This document shows positions 11,536-23,495 of a stretch of DNA of 64,000 nt, piece by piece. The notes below the pieces were generated by a model. The model saw nothing but the letters and a program-made list of their open reading frames with translations. It made no database searches and had not been told where the DNA came from. The stretch is taken from the NCBI GenBank assembly GCA_023614405.1, contig CM042685.1, positions 234,897,661 through 234,961,660 on the forward strand, in the 5' to 3' direction. This DNA is from Avena insularis. Lineage: Eukaryota; Streptophyta; Magnoliopsida; Poales; Poaceae. The position numbers and the translations under genes are program-made. The stretch's first letter is position 1. Every line of letters starts with the position of its first letter.

Positions 11536-12320
11536 CTGCCTCATGCTGCGGATGAGAACAACAATGCTCTCCGCAAGATGAACGCACTCGAAAAGAGTCT
11601 CGGCAAAGCGGATAAACATGCGAAGGATGCTGTAGAGGCCCTCTAGCATCAGCAAAAGGAGGCTGAAGACCGTGAGCAGCAGCTCGCGGCCGTCGTGGCG
11701 ACCCGGGAAAAAGCCATGGCTGAAAAGCTTATGGCTGCTGCCAAGGTTGTATCCGGTAGGTCATCTTGCAATTCTTTTGAGTGTTAAATGCTTCGATTGC
11801 GTTTCCTTCCTCCTCATCTGATGGATTTGCCATTTTCTTTGCAGATACATCATGTGTTACGTTCGATCGTGATGCCTTAAAGCATGGTGATCCTCTAGCA
11901 GATGCCGTTGCAGCGATCGAAGATCGCTGCACCTCGTCCGTGGAGTCGCTTGATAAGGCCAAGAAGGTGCTCGCTTGCTTCTATAAGGAGATCAACCCCA
12001 AGGGAGTTGACCTCAAGGACGTCAGCTCCCTTGCGGATGATGCTCCTGCGAAGTATAAGCGCGCGCAGAAGGGGGTCGGCGCTGCTATGAGGCTGGGGAT
12101 GGCGATGGCGTCTGGAGCCCAGCTGGATCTAACACAGGTCACGTCTAGGATGCCAACAGCGGCGGATGGCTCTGAGGTAGTGTTTGCCACCTTCTCCTCC
12201 CGCTACAAGAACTTTGGGCCTAAGCTGATAGATTTTCTGACTGACTACTCGTTGGAGCAACAATGAGTGGCCAAGAGTAGGCAGTCTAGATCCGAAGGTG
12301 CTCCTGGTGCTGGCGCTTAG
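11536..12320 (+). pseudogene. Antisense ORF 1 of the Tat element, spliced, 5'-truncated
   Basis: Exon 1 (11536-11755) encodes a charged, Ala/Lys/Glu-rich coiled-coil segment with one TAG at 11645-11647. A candidate intron, 11756-11844 (89 bp), begins GTAGGT, ends TTTGCAG and sits in phase 1. Exon 2 (11845 onward) continues in frame with CVTFDRDALKHGDPL and a domain ending FLTDYSLEQQ. A TGA at 12264-12266 interrupts it, and the frame then runs to TAG at 12318-12320. It lies antisense to and downstream of the Tat pol, where such additional ORFs are known in this lineage (often labelled putative gypsy-type transposon protein). Its N-terminus is lost at the Athila junction. The role is unknown. 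Confidence 0.65.
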
Positions 12321-12495
12321 GCCCTTTCTGCTTTGTAGCTTGCCTAGTTTTAGTTTCTCTCTTTAGCATATGTAATGTCTTTTGGATGAAAAAGTGTCAC
12401 TATGCCACGTAGTGGCCTTATTTGTATATATGAATGCATCTTTTGACTGTTTGTCAAATGTTTGTGATTTTGATTTTTGCCTGTGCACCCTTAAG

Positions 12496-13246
12496 GTCCT
12501 TTGGGTGCGGTTCCGGTGGTTACACCTTCTCCTGTGCCTGGCACTCGCCCGTCGTTGAGAGAGTCGTCGCAGTTGCCGTTTTTCCGTGACCGCGTCTGAA
12601 GCTTGGAGAAGGACATCCTTAGCATTTGTGGTCACGCGGATGTGTGGAAGTCTAAGGCCGAGCGAGCCATTGCTAGGGAAGAGTTTCTGCTTGAAGAATT
12701 TCGGCAGATGAGCGAGCAACTCCAATGTAAGACCTTTTGAACCGTTGCCTCCTCGAGTGTGCCAATTTTTATTTTAGCTCACATGTTGCATTATGCAGTT
12801 GTGAATCATCTTCTGAAGGAAGAGAAGGAGCGTGTGGTGATTCGAATGAATTGCTTGACGCAACAAGAGCTGGAAGCTGGCAGTTTTTTCTGGATGGACC
12901 GCGATCGAGCCATCATCCTTGTGACGGTGCAAGATCGTATCCATCAAGTTCTTCGAGTGCTGAAGCGAGCGAGGGCGTCACTTGCGGTGATTTGGGCCAC
13001 TATGTTCCCTCTAGATTCTTCCTTCTAGCCTTTCTTGGGAAGTTTCGAGATGCAGGTCACGTGAGGGAGCTGATGCACCATCAACTGGTGGCAGGTGTGA
13101 AGGCAACCCTGTTTCTTCTTTGACTGCATCACCGTGAGGTCAATCTTGCAGAGATGGCGACTGGGCCACCCCCACCTCCAGATGGCATGGCATGGGACAT
13201 GTGTCCGCATTATGCGGCGATAGCGCAGTATGCCAAAAAATTGTAG
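12496..13246 (+). pseudogene. Antisense ORF 2 of the Tat element, with a phase-1 intron
   Basis: Coding starts about 12496 (PLGAVPVVTPSPVPGTRP), meets TGA at about 12597, and continues to SEQLQ at 12726. A candidate intron, 12727-12798 (72 bp; GTAAGA to ATGCAG), keeps phase 1. The frame then reads VNHLLKEEKERVVIRMN and runs to about 12980, shifts frame, and continues with FRDAGHVRELMHHQLVAGVK. A TGA follows at 13121-13123, and coding ends at TAG 13244-13246 after AQYAKKL. The composition is helical and charged. It sits on the same strand as antisense ORF 1. It may be a second gene or the remains of a tandem or rearranged copy; I do not recognise a catalytic domain. Confidence 0.5.
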
Positions 13247-13623
13247 ATGTGTTTGAGGAGCGAACAAACGTTCTGCTCCAGCATAGTTAAGTCATGTAAA
13301 CAAAAACGAGATAATGTAAAGCCTGTATTTGTTCAGGTGGTCTTGTAATGCCCTTGTAAATTTTGTATGTATTGGCACATAGTGCGTTGTATGATTATAG
13401 AGTATGCATGTCTTTTTCATTAGCCTGACATGGTCAGTTACTCAGGTTATATGCGTTATTGTCAATCGACAAAGTCGTAAGGTGAGGCACAACCCCTAAA
13501 CGTGTTTAGCGATAAATAATATAAGGGAAAAATATTTTGGGCCAAGGAACTTAGCTTTTATTCTTCGTAAGTGAGGAGGTACATTGTTCGGCTGAATAGC
13601 CTTATTGAAAGTAAAAAGGGTAA
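13247..13623. other. Non-coding 3' region of the Tat element between antisense ORFs and pol
   Basis: I see no gene. TTGTAATGCCCTTGTAAATTTTG at 13344-13366 looks like a 3' untranslated region for the plus-strand ORFs. The rest is AT-rich spacer next to the integrase stop. Confidence 0.5.
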
Positions 13624-14098
13624 CTAGCAGTAGAAGCGCCGCAGTCATGCGATGTTACAGGGGTTGGAGTATTCAACTCCTAATTTGACGTCCATGAGGC
13701 AGTAGGCACCACCTGGGATGACTTCAGTGACGATATAGGGTCCTTCCCAGGATGAATCGAGCTTCTTGTGCCCTTCTTGCTTGAGTCGCATGAATAGGTA
13801 TCCTTCGATGAAGGACCTTGGACGCAGCCGACGGTTGTGGTAGTTGTGGAGGCTCTGTTGATACACCTCTAAGCGAGCCGCGGCGATGTCGCATGCCTCA
13901 TCCAGCGTGTCAACGACGTCTTCGAGTGCGGCCGATGATTTAGCTTCGCTTTAGGCGACTACCCATGGGGCCTTGTAACGTACCTCAGCAGGTAGCATAG
14001 CTTCGGCTCCATGCACCATGAAGAAGGGCATGTAGCCAGTGGAGCTGTTAAGCGTTGTGCGCGGGCTCCAAAGAACATATCGTAGCTCGTCTGCCCAG
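13624..14098 (-). pseudogene. Tat-type integrase C-terminal part
   Basis: On the minus strand the frame reads WADELRYVLWSPRTTLNSS and TGYMPFFMVHGAEAMLP (the region after the integrase core), then one in-frame stop near 13951. It continues to RLRPRSFIEGYLFMRLKQ and DSSWEGPYIVTEVIPGGAY, the C-terminal DNA-binding part. This continues directly the integrase interrupted at 22902, with the 8.8-kb copia insertion and one TSD copy between. The stop is near 13624-13650. Confidence 0.8.
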
Positions 14099-14103
14099 GC
14101 TCT
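14099..14103. other. Target-site duplication GCTCT, left copy
   Basis: GCTCT directly precedes the LTR terminus TGTAGGGG and is repeated at 22897-22901 directly after the other end of the element. Confidence 0.9.
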
Positions 14104-16009
14104 TGTAGGGGTTCGTAGCATGGAAAACAAAAAATTTCTATCGCATACAAACAAACAAGCCAAGATCTATCTACTAGATTGCAGCAACGAGTCGATGGAA
14201 TAACTCACCCTCGAAGATTCCAAGTGTTTAACGAGAGCAGATTCTCGTGGGTGATGTAGTCGTACTCTTTCCGATCTCAAGATCGCGCAGACGATCCTTC
14301 CAGCGCCACGCCCAAGCGCTCCCAAGTCGGTCACACGTTCGGTACTCGACGAAGACCTTCCTCTCCTTGTTCCAGCAGGCGGAGGTTGTAGCACTCTCGC
14401 GATTCCGGCAAAGACAACGGCGTGGTACGGAAGTAGAGGGAGATCCTGAGGCTTCGCCTTAAGCCGGTGCGAGTATGGTGGAGCTTATGAGAGAGGCTAT
14501 TAGTGGTCTAGTAATTAGACACACCAATTAGAAGGCTCTAAACCAATTAGAAAGCTCTAAACCGCTGGCTAAAGCAATTAGAAGCTCTAAACCAAAACGG
14601 CTCTAAACCGGAGATTAGAGGTGGAAACTTGTGTGTGTTAGGAGGGAGCCCTGCCCCTCCTTATATAGGTGGGAGGGGCTGGCCGGCCAAGGGGAGGGAG
14701 TGGAGTCCCTCCCCAACTCGGCCTTGAGGTGGGGCGCTTGGGAGGAGGAATCCTCCCCAACTCGGTTTCCACTTCTCCTCCTCTTCCACTTTCCAAAACT
14801 TGTTGCTTGACTTTCAAACTAGCCGTTTGACTTTTCAATTTAGGATTTAAATAAACCCTTTATTTTGGACAGCAAGAACACCTAGTACATGATGCAATCA
14901 TTCCAATATGCAATGACACATTCATGTACCCTTCCCCCTCCGGAGTGCCGGACATTCCGGGACTTTCTAGAATGTTCCCGATGAAAACACCGGAACCATT
15001 CCCCAACTCCGAAACGGGACTTTCCTTATATGAATCTTATTCTCCGGACCATTCCGGATCTCCTCGTGATATCCCGGATCCCATCCGAGACTCCAAACAA
15101 CATTCGGTCTCTTTCTCATAATACCATAACTACTCAAACAACGTCGAATCCTTAAGTGTGTCTCCCTACGGTTCGTGAATTATGCGGACATGATCGAGAC
15201 ACTTCTCCGAACAATAACCAATAGAGGAATCTGGAAATTCATATGGCTCCCACATATTTCTACGATTACTTTGCGATCGAATGAACCACTTACATACGAT
15301 ACCAATTTCCCTTTGTCTCACGATATGTTACTTATCCGAGGTTTATGATCGTCGGTATCTCTGCATACCTAGTTCAACCTCGTTACTGATAAGTACTCTT
15401 TTCTCGTTCCCGTGATATGTGATCCCTTGTGACCCAGTCACATGCTTGCAAGCTAATTGGATGACATTTCACCGAGAGGGCCCAGAGAATATCTATCCGT
15501 CATGTGGATGGACAAATCCCACTCTTGATCCATGTGTTTCAACCAATACTTTCCGAACACTCAATGCCACCTTTATAGCCACCCTGTTACGGTGTGGTGT
15601 TTGATGACATCAAAGCATCCATCCAGTAAAGGTGATATGCATGATCTCATGGTCGAAGGAATTAGGTTACTATGTATCAGAAAGCATATAGCAATTGAAC
15701 TATTGAAATGACTTGATCTTTATGCTACGCTTATCTATAGGAGTATGTCCACCATATCATTCTCCTAACGATATGATCCTGTTGTTAATAACATCTCTAT
15801 GTTCATGATCAGGAAACAATGATCATATATTAACCAACAAGCTAGTTTAACAAGAGGCTTTACTAGGGACTCTTATTTTAGTTTACAAATCACACAAGTA
15901 TTAATGTTTCCGGTTAATACAATTATAGCATGGTATGTAAACATTTATCATAAGTATGAAGATATGATAATAACCACTTTATTATTGCCTCTTGGGCATA
16001 TCTCCAACA
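14104..16009 (-). repeat. 3' LTR of the decayed Angela-type element
   Basis: On the minus strand it starts TGTTGGAGATATGCCCAAG and ends CGAACCCCTACA. A TATATAA box on the minus strand lies at about 14661-14667. Compared with the other LTR (20991-22896), the part from about 14840 to 16009 shows only about six differences by eye; the GC-rich part at 14290-14800 has more short indels. Confidence 0.9.
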
Positions 16010-16025
16010 GTCTCCCACTTGCACT
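16010..16025 (-). promoter_or_regulatory. Polypurine tract of the decayed Angela-type element
   Basis: On the minus strand GTGCAAGTGGGAGAC directly precedes the LTR start TGTTGGA. The same sequence flanks the LTR of the readable copy at 60922. Confidence 0.85.
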
Positions 16026-19000
16026 AGAGTCAATAATCTAGTTTCAAACCTTTGTGTTTTCAACACCTATGGCTTTCTGGTGTTGTATGTACACGATTGC
16101 TAGTGGTCAACTGATCTCCGGATCTGACACTTCCAGGTCCGTGTGTAATTGCATATCTTTGCGTCTCTACGCATCACTCATTCTCTAATGAGATGGCTTT
16201 GTATAATTTGGTCTTTCGGTGTGACCTTTAGTTCTTTGGGTTTAAAACATGTTGATAATATTGTCGCACAATATATCTTCATAGTATTATCCCGCTGTGA
16301 ACTACACCTAGTTTGATAACAAACTACTTGACACAAATGCCCTCTTTTGCTGCTATAATAGCAGTCATATACTTAGCCTTTTGTTGTAGTATCTGTCACA
16401 ATGTCTTAACTTTGGAACTCATCCAAATCCATTATGGAACTCACTTTCCATTATATTGTGCCACCCTTAGTTTAGATTGAGATAAACTAAATTTGTACTT
16501 TGTGACAAAGCTAGTATCAATGTAGTACTTTTACAATGAACTAACCATCTATTTGTCACTTCTACAAATAATATACTCTTAGTTCTTCCAAAAGATCATA
16601 AGAATATCCTTACTATTGTCCAATGATCATCTTACAAATCATTCTGGTATGTGCTCACAACATTTAGAGCATAGGACATATCTGGATTTGTACATATCAC
16701 AGTATGATTGATATAAATACTCTTTGTGATTTCAGACATCAAGTATCAATCTATATTTGAATCTTTGTTTCATTTACCAAATGTCAATACATTTGAATAT
16801 ATCATCAACATTGAACTCATTCAATCCTTTCTGTGCAACAAGAACCTTTCTTGTAGTTTCTATATTGAATTCATTCAATATCTCGTCTATGTACTTCTGG
16901 CACAACCATATTAGCATCTATTGATGCCAAATATTTGGGTTTTGCCTAAGTCTTTCATCGGGATGAAATTCTTAATATGTGTTAATAAAAGATACATTAT
17001 TTCCAATCAACAATATGTCTTCCACATAATGTATTAGAAACATGTCTTAGCGCTCCCACTTAATTTCTTGCAAATGCAAGCATCTTCATTGTCTCCGATG
17101 AAATTAAACTCTTTTAACAGTTTCATCATAGTGAATATTCCAACTCCGCTATGCTTACTTCAACCATTGAAGTTTGCATATGCTTTTAGCATCCTTTGAA
17201 TTAACAAAACCCTTTGGACCGTGTTATGCACACGTCCTAGGTAACCATTCTATTAGAAGAACTTGTTTTGTTTATTCTACTACCACATAACAAATTATAT
17301 GTAGTGGTTGCTACATTAATCCGTCTAGACTAAAAATCGCTATGAAAGATCAAATCTTGTCATATACAACCTTTGAACATTGTTGTGAACTCTTTCCCAA
17401 CATGTCGACTATTTCATAGATGTGAAACATCCATGTCTACTTCTTTATAGATCCAAACACAACTGTAAGGTCTTACACCTTTTCTTGAGGGTCCTTCAAG
17501 TTCAAAACTTGATTTCGTGTGGTATGGAACTATCACGGATTTTATGGCTTCAAACCATTTGGCGAGTCGGGCCCATCATCGCTTCTTTGCATGTAGTCTG
17601 TTCATTATTCTCAAATAATGATTCAACCCTCAAATCTTGGTATTTGATTGTTTACTCGACCTACTTGGTTCAATAGAAACTTAGACCTCCGTGACCACAA
17701 CTCTTGAGGCACGTGAGCCATGAGCATTGTTGCTGCCTCCGGAACACTTTTCGGTGCTGCGCAACTTTGCACATATAGCTAAGGTTCTTTTAACCTTATC
17801 AAAGTTCTATTGTCCTCCCACTTAACTTTTCACGAAAAATTCCTTCTCAAAGAAACTTGACGTTCTAAGCGACAAACACTTTTGTCTCCGGTGTTTATGG
17901 AGGATTACTTAACAGTAATACAAAGACAGGTTTATCCGACTTTGGTTGCAAACATCTTTCTTATGCATAGCATACCAATGTTTAAGAAAGGACTACTTGG
18001 GTTTTATCCCAAACCATAACCTTATATGGTGTCATTTCAGCGGATTATGATGGAGCTCTTTTAGTGGAAAACGGTAGTCTCTAAAGCTTTTAATCTTTAA
18101 AATATAATAGCAGTTTTATGATTTATACCTTCGATCTTACCATGTCAAACAAGGTTCAATTACATATCTCGAACACTCCATACTCTTATGGTGTTTCGGG
18201 AAATGCAAATCCACGGATCAATTCCTTAAATCTTAGGTATTATGCTAAACTTGTAACTTAAATATCTTCCTTTATGATCTTATCATAAACTATTTATATT
18301 CTTGTTACAATGATTTTGCACTTCATCTTTGAAAATCTTTCGAACTTTTCAAATATTTCACACTTCATCCTTATTAAGTAAATATTCACATATTCACTCA
18401 AATTTTCGGAGAAAGCATATGAAGTTGAAATCCATCGCTCTTGACTACACATAATGGAGTTCGTACAACAATATGCACAAGTTCCAATAAGCTAGTCTTT
18501 CGTTCCCTTTTGGCCTATGAACGAAGTTTTAATTATCTCTAGGAAAGTTTCACAAGCGTTATTTGATCAAAATCAAAAGACTCCAAAATTCCATCCACAT
18601 GGAGTTTCTTCATGTTTTCTTTCCAATATAATTTAAACGGCGATGTCACTTCCTAAGTGATCTTTCAATCAATTTTAGCACTAGTTTTATGGATGTGATT
18701 TCTCCAACGAGATTTGTGAATCATCCATCTTTTATGGATTACGGCAATTATTTGAACAACCCTTTTGTTCTCATAATACCTGATAAAACAAATCTTGAAG
18801 GCAAGCGTTGATGTTTAACGAGCAACAAAATAACCCTTTATTTGTTCTCGATGAACATCATCACCTATTCTTTTGCTAGTTACTTAGGCCATTGTAGTTC
18901 ATGAATTGTGTTGTTTCGTATGACGATTCACACCAACAAATTCAGTATCAAATACTTAAGAACCACATTGTTTAATAAGCAAAGAATATAGCCATAACAC

Positions 19001-20972
19001 GTATATCATCTATATACTTAAACTGAACAATTCTAGTCTTTTCTTTTCTGCCATATACTTATGAGATTCTCTTTCAATATTTCCTTTTCTGTTTGAAAGA
19101 ATATATCAACATCAATAGTGGAGTCATACATATGACACATAGTCCAAAGCGTGTATAGTTAAATACCAATGTCTTTGGACTTGCACTTTGAAGTAGATCA
19201 CCATTATCAAATGTTTGGTGTTCTTTCAAATTCCTTTCTTTAGTTAACTCTTGGTGTAGTAAACATTTTACCTACATCAAATATTCACCTTCATCATGGA
19301 TTTATCCATGATCAAGCTACTTAGCTTATAACGGTGAATCGTGAGTATAATGTTGCTCTCAAAACCTTTTGGAAGATTAGGACAACTAGTGTCTCCAACC
19401 TTGTGCAAATTCTCATCAAACATGAGAACATGACTTTGCCATATTATACTCTATCATGTTGTAACCAAAACTTCGTTTCAGATATCACAATATCTTCCAC
19501 ACATCATGGTTTACAAACAACTCTTTCAGATCCTAGATAACCTTGATATTAAGATAATCTTTTGAATATCAAGAATCATGGAGACAAACATGATACTCAT
19601 ATACTAACACTTTGGAATTGTCACTCTTGTTTTAATACCAATTATTAAACTTCATGGAGTAACTGAACTTACTGAAAGTTTGCAATAGGACTTTAAACTT
19701 TAGATTAACACTTCAAAACAATACGATACCAGTTCAGAAAAGTAACTAACCAGAATTCTATAGTTCTATCATCTCAATTATAACTAAGCGCAAGGTGGTA
19801 AACGGATGCCAATGACTACAACAACTATGCAAATTCACTTTGATTTAGTTTATGATAAATTGAGTTCTAATTAATAATTAAATTAATCTAGGTGAACTCC
19901 CACTCAAAACAATATCCCTCACATTGTTTTAGTGATCACACCTAACCAAATCCACCACATCAAAACCGATCATCACGAGAGTTGATATAGCTTCAATGGC
20001 GAACAATCGACATGTTCATCATATCTACTATATGACTCATGCTCTACCTTTCGGTAATCCGTGTTCACGAGGCCATGTCCGTACATGCTAGGCTCGTCAA
20101 GATCAAACCTTAGCTACCGCATAAGCAAATCTGGCTTGCTTACGTTGTATTCACCGCGGAATCAAAGACACCCGATCATCACGTGGTGCTTGAGCAGCAA
20201 GCTTTGGCAACGTGCATACTAAGGGTGAACACTTTAGAACTTGAAATTTATGTGCATGAGGGATCATCTTATAATGCTACCGTCTACTAAGCAATACAAG
20301 ATGCATAAAGGATTAACATCACATGCAATTCATAATATGTGATATGATATGGCCTTTTCTTCTTTGTGCTTCCGATCTCCATCTTCAAGCACGAACATGA
20401 TCTCCATCATCACCGCATAGCATCAAGGTCAATGACGCTTCTTCATGGTTGTCGCCCACCAGCTTCAACTATTACAACTATTTTGAATAGACACGAGGTC
20501 TTAACTGAAATTAAAGACAACCATATGGCTCCCGCCGTTGCCAACTTACAATAAGGAACATTGCATACATCAAATATAATCACAATCATGGCCATATCAC
20601 ATCATCAAGACACCCCGCAAAACAAAGTTAGACGCCTCTACTTTCTTTGCATATTTTACGTGGTTTGGGGCTTTCAATAAGTGTCGCTCTAACTACGAAC
20701 AAGAACCACAACATTGATACTAGCATTGTTGATCACCCGTTGTAAATTGGATCTTTACTATGCTAGGAGAAACAGCACCGCAAAAGCCACTTATGCAATA
20801 CAAGTTGCATGTCAAGCGTGGAGCAAGTCTCATGAACGATGTCATGTAAGGTTAGCCCGGCCGCTTCATCCCAACATACCGCAAGATGCAAAGTACACAA
20901 AAGCAATCTACAATAAAAGCATCAATGCCCACAATGACCATTGTGTTCTACTCTGCAACAGATCTACATATA
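16026..20972 (-). pseudogene. Severely decayed copia gag-pol interior
   Basis: No frame stays open for more than about 90 codons on either strand. Homology survives at DNA level: the segment at 16985-17095, including CAATCAACAATATGTCTTCCACATA, matches the reverse-transcriptase YVDD region of the readable copy at 61895-61980. Here the motif would read YVED. The segment 17120-17225 matches 62010-62120 (the KTAFLNG side). The order and orientation are those of a normal copia pol. Nothing here can encode a working protein. Gag is not recognisable, and the last kilobase before the primer-binding site resembles untranslated leader. Confidence 0.75.
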
Positions 20973-20990
20973 GACACGGCTCGATACCCT
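20973..20990 (-). promoter_or_regulatory. Primer-binding site (initiator tRNA-Met type), imperfect
   Basis: On the minus strand, directly after the LTR end CCCCTACA, the sequence reads AGGGTATCGAGCCGTGTC. This is close to the usual TGGTATCAGAGCC of copia elements, with changes that would weaken primer pairing. Confidence 0.7.
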
Positions 20991-22896
20991 TGTAGGGGTT
21001 CGAGTATGGAAAACAAAAATTTTCTATCGCATACAAACAAACAAGCCAAGATCTATCTACTAGATTGCAGCAACGAGTCGATGGAATAACTCACCTCGAA
21101 GATTCCAAGTGTTTAACGAGAGATTCTCGTGGGTGATGTAGTCGCATTCTTTCCGATCTCAAGATCGCAGACGATCCTTCCAGCGCCGTTCGCCCAGCAG
21201 CGCCCCGCAGTCGGTCACACGTTCGTACTCGACGAAGACCTTCCTCTCCTTGTTCCAAAGAGGCGGAGGTTGTAGCACTCTCCTCGCGATTCCAAAGACT
21301 GTGGCGTGGTAATGGGAAGTAGAGGGAGATCCGCAGGCTTCGCTTAAGCCGGTGCAGTATGGTGGAGCTTATGAGAGAGGCTATTAGTGGTCTAGTAATT
21401 AGACACACCAATTATAAGGCTCTAAACCAATTAGAAAGCTCTAAACCGCTGGCTAAAGCAATTAGAAGCTCTAAACCAAAACGGCTCTAAACCGGAGATT
21501 AGAGGTGGAAACTTGTGTGTGTTAGAGGAGCCCTGCCCCTCCTTATATAGGTGGGAGGGGGCTGGCCGCGCCATGGGGAGGGAGTGGAGTCCCTCCCCAA
21601 CTCGGCCTTGAGATGGGGCGCCGGCTTGGGGAGGAGGAATCCCTCCCCAACTCGGTTTCCACTTCTCCTCCTCTTTCCACTTTCCAAAACTTGTCGTTTG
21701 ACTTTCAAACTAGCCGTTTGACTTTTCAATTTAGGATTTAAATAAACCCTTTATTTTGGACAGCAAGAACACCTAGTACATGATGCAATCATTCCAATAT
21801 GTAATGACACATTCATGTACCCTTCCTCCTCCGGAGTGCCGGACATTCCGGGACTTTCTAGAATGTTCCCGATGAAAACACCGGAACCATTCCCCAACTC
21901 CGAAACGGGACTTTCCTTATATGAATCTTATTCTCCGGACCATTCCGGATCTCCTCGTGATATCCCGGATCCCATCCGAGACTCCGAACAACATTCGGTC
22001 TCTTTCTCATAATACCATAACTACTCAAACAACGTCGAATCCTTAAGTGTGTCTCCCTACGGTTCGTGAATTATGCGGACATGATCGAGACACTTCTCCG
22101 AACAATAACCAATAGAGGAATCTGGAAATTCATATGGCTCCCACATATTTCTACGATTACTTTGCGATCGAATGAACCACTTACATACGATACCAATTTC
22201 CCTTTGTCTCACGATATGTTACTTATCCGAGGTTTATGATCGTCGGTATCTCTGCATACCTAGTTCAACCTCACATCGATAAGTACTCTTTCTCGTTCCC
22301 GTGATATGTGATCCCTTGTGACCCAGTCACATGCTTGCAAGCTAATTGGATGACATTTCACCGAGAGGGCCCAGAGAATATCTATCCGTCATGTGGATGG
22401 ACAAATCCCACTCTTGATCCATGTGTTTCAACCAATACTTTCCGAACACTCAATGCCACCTTTATAGCCACCCTGTTACGGTGTGGTGTTTGATGACATC
22501 AAAGCATCCATCCGAAAGGTGATATGCATGATCTCATGGTCGAAGGAATTAGGTTACTATGTATCAGAAAGCATATAGCAATTGAACTATTGAAATGACT
22601 TGATCTTTATGCTACGCTTATCTATAGGAGTATGTCCACCATATCATTCTCCTAACGATATGATCCTGTTGTTAATAACATCTCTATGTTCATGATCAGG
22701 AAACAATGATCATATATTAACCAACAAGCTAGTTTAACAAGAGGCTTTACTAGGGACTCTTATTTTAGTTTACAAATCACACAAGTATTAATGTTTCCGG
22801 TTAATACAATTATAGCATGGCATGTAAACATTTATCATAAGTATGAAGATATGATAATAACCACTTTATTATTGCCTCTTGGGCATATCTCCAACA
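20991..22896 (-). repeat. 5' LTR of the decayed Angela-type element
   Basis: The LTR is 1906 bp with the same TG...CA termini as its partner at 14104-16009. The TATA-like block CCTTATATAGG is at about 21541-21551. It is adjacent to the primer-binding site, so it is the 5' copy on the minus strand. Confidence 0.9.
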
Positions 22897-22901
22897 GCTC
22901 T
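22897..22901. other. Target-site duplication GCTCT, right copy
   Basis: GCTCT follows the LTR terminus CCAACA and repeats 14099-14103. Confidence 0.9.
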
Positions 22902-23495
22902 CGCAAGCCTTTCGAGTGGGCGTAGAAGACGCTTCTTGATGCCGTTGGCCTTTTCGACCTGTTCATTGGTCTGTGGATGCGCCACAGAGGCGTATGACAA
23001 GTTGATTCCGAGGTTTTCGCAGAAGCCTCAGAACTCCTTCGAGATGAAGTTCGAGACATTGTCCGTTATGATGCTATGGGGTACTCCGAACCTATAGAAA
23101 ATGGACTCGAAAAACTTGAAAGTGGTTTTTCCGCTTTGGTTGGTGACAGGCATGGCCTCGATCCACTTTGAGAATTTGTCAACTGCTACCAGGAGGAAGA
23201 CGTGGCCTCATGGCGAGGACTTTGCTAGTTTGCCGATCATGCCGAGGCCCCACTGGGCGAACGGCCAGGCCACTGGAATAGGACGTAGCTCTGATCCTGG
23301 CGTGTGTGGCTTGTCTGCGTACATCTGACAGGCGTTGCACCTCTGGACTATATTCTTGGCATCGTTCATTGCGGTTGGCCAGTAGAAGCCAGCTCGTAGA
23401 GCTTTGGCGACCAGGGCGCGGCTGCCTGCGTAATGGCTGCAGATACCCTCATGGATTTCCAGGTGGATGCTTTTGCCATCGCCGATGGTGACGCA
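22902..23495 (-). pseudogene. Tat-type integrase core
   Basis: Minus-strand conceptual translation gives the zinc-binding end (CNACQMYADKP), the first catalytic Asp in the LLVAVDKFSKWIEA block, the second in VPHSIITDNVSNF, and the catalytic Glu in PQTNEQVEKANG. One stop and small changes break the frame (NVSNF where NGTNF is usual). It is cut at 22901 by the Angela-type insertion and resumes at 14098. Plus-strand ORFs here are shadows. Confidence 0.75.

Larger units (their letters stand above)
14104..22896 (-). mobile_element. Non-autonomous Angela/BARE-like Ty1/copia element, full length
   Basis: The element is 8793 bp with two 1906-bp LTRs (14104-16009 and 20991-22896), a polypurine tract, a recognisable primer-binding site and a perfect 5-bp target duplication. 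The internal 4981 bp has no ORF above about 90 codons, although fragments align by eye with the copia pol at 60.9-62.3 kb in the same orientation. LTR identity is high, so the pol decay is older than this insertion, and the copy must have moved with proteins supplied by others (inference). Confidence 0.9.

Noticed and set aside
15419..15604. 61-codon ORF repeated at 22308-22493 and 60329-60514
   Set aside because: It is conserved in all three places only because these are homologous LTRs. It lies antisense to the element's transcription and has no domain.
22835..23491. Plus-strand ORFs of 60-75 codons
   Set aside because: They are antisense to the Tat integrase blocks read on the minus strand.
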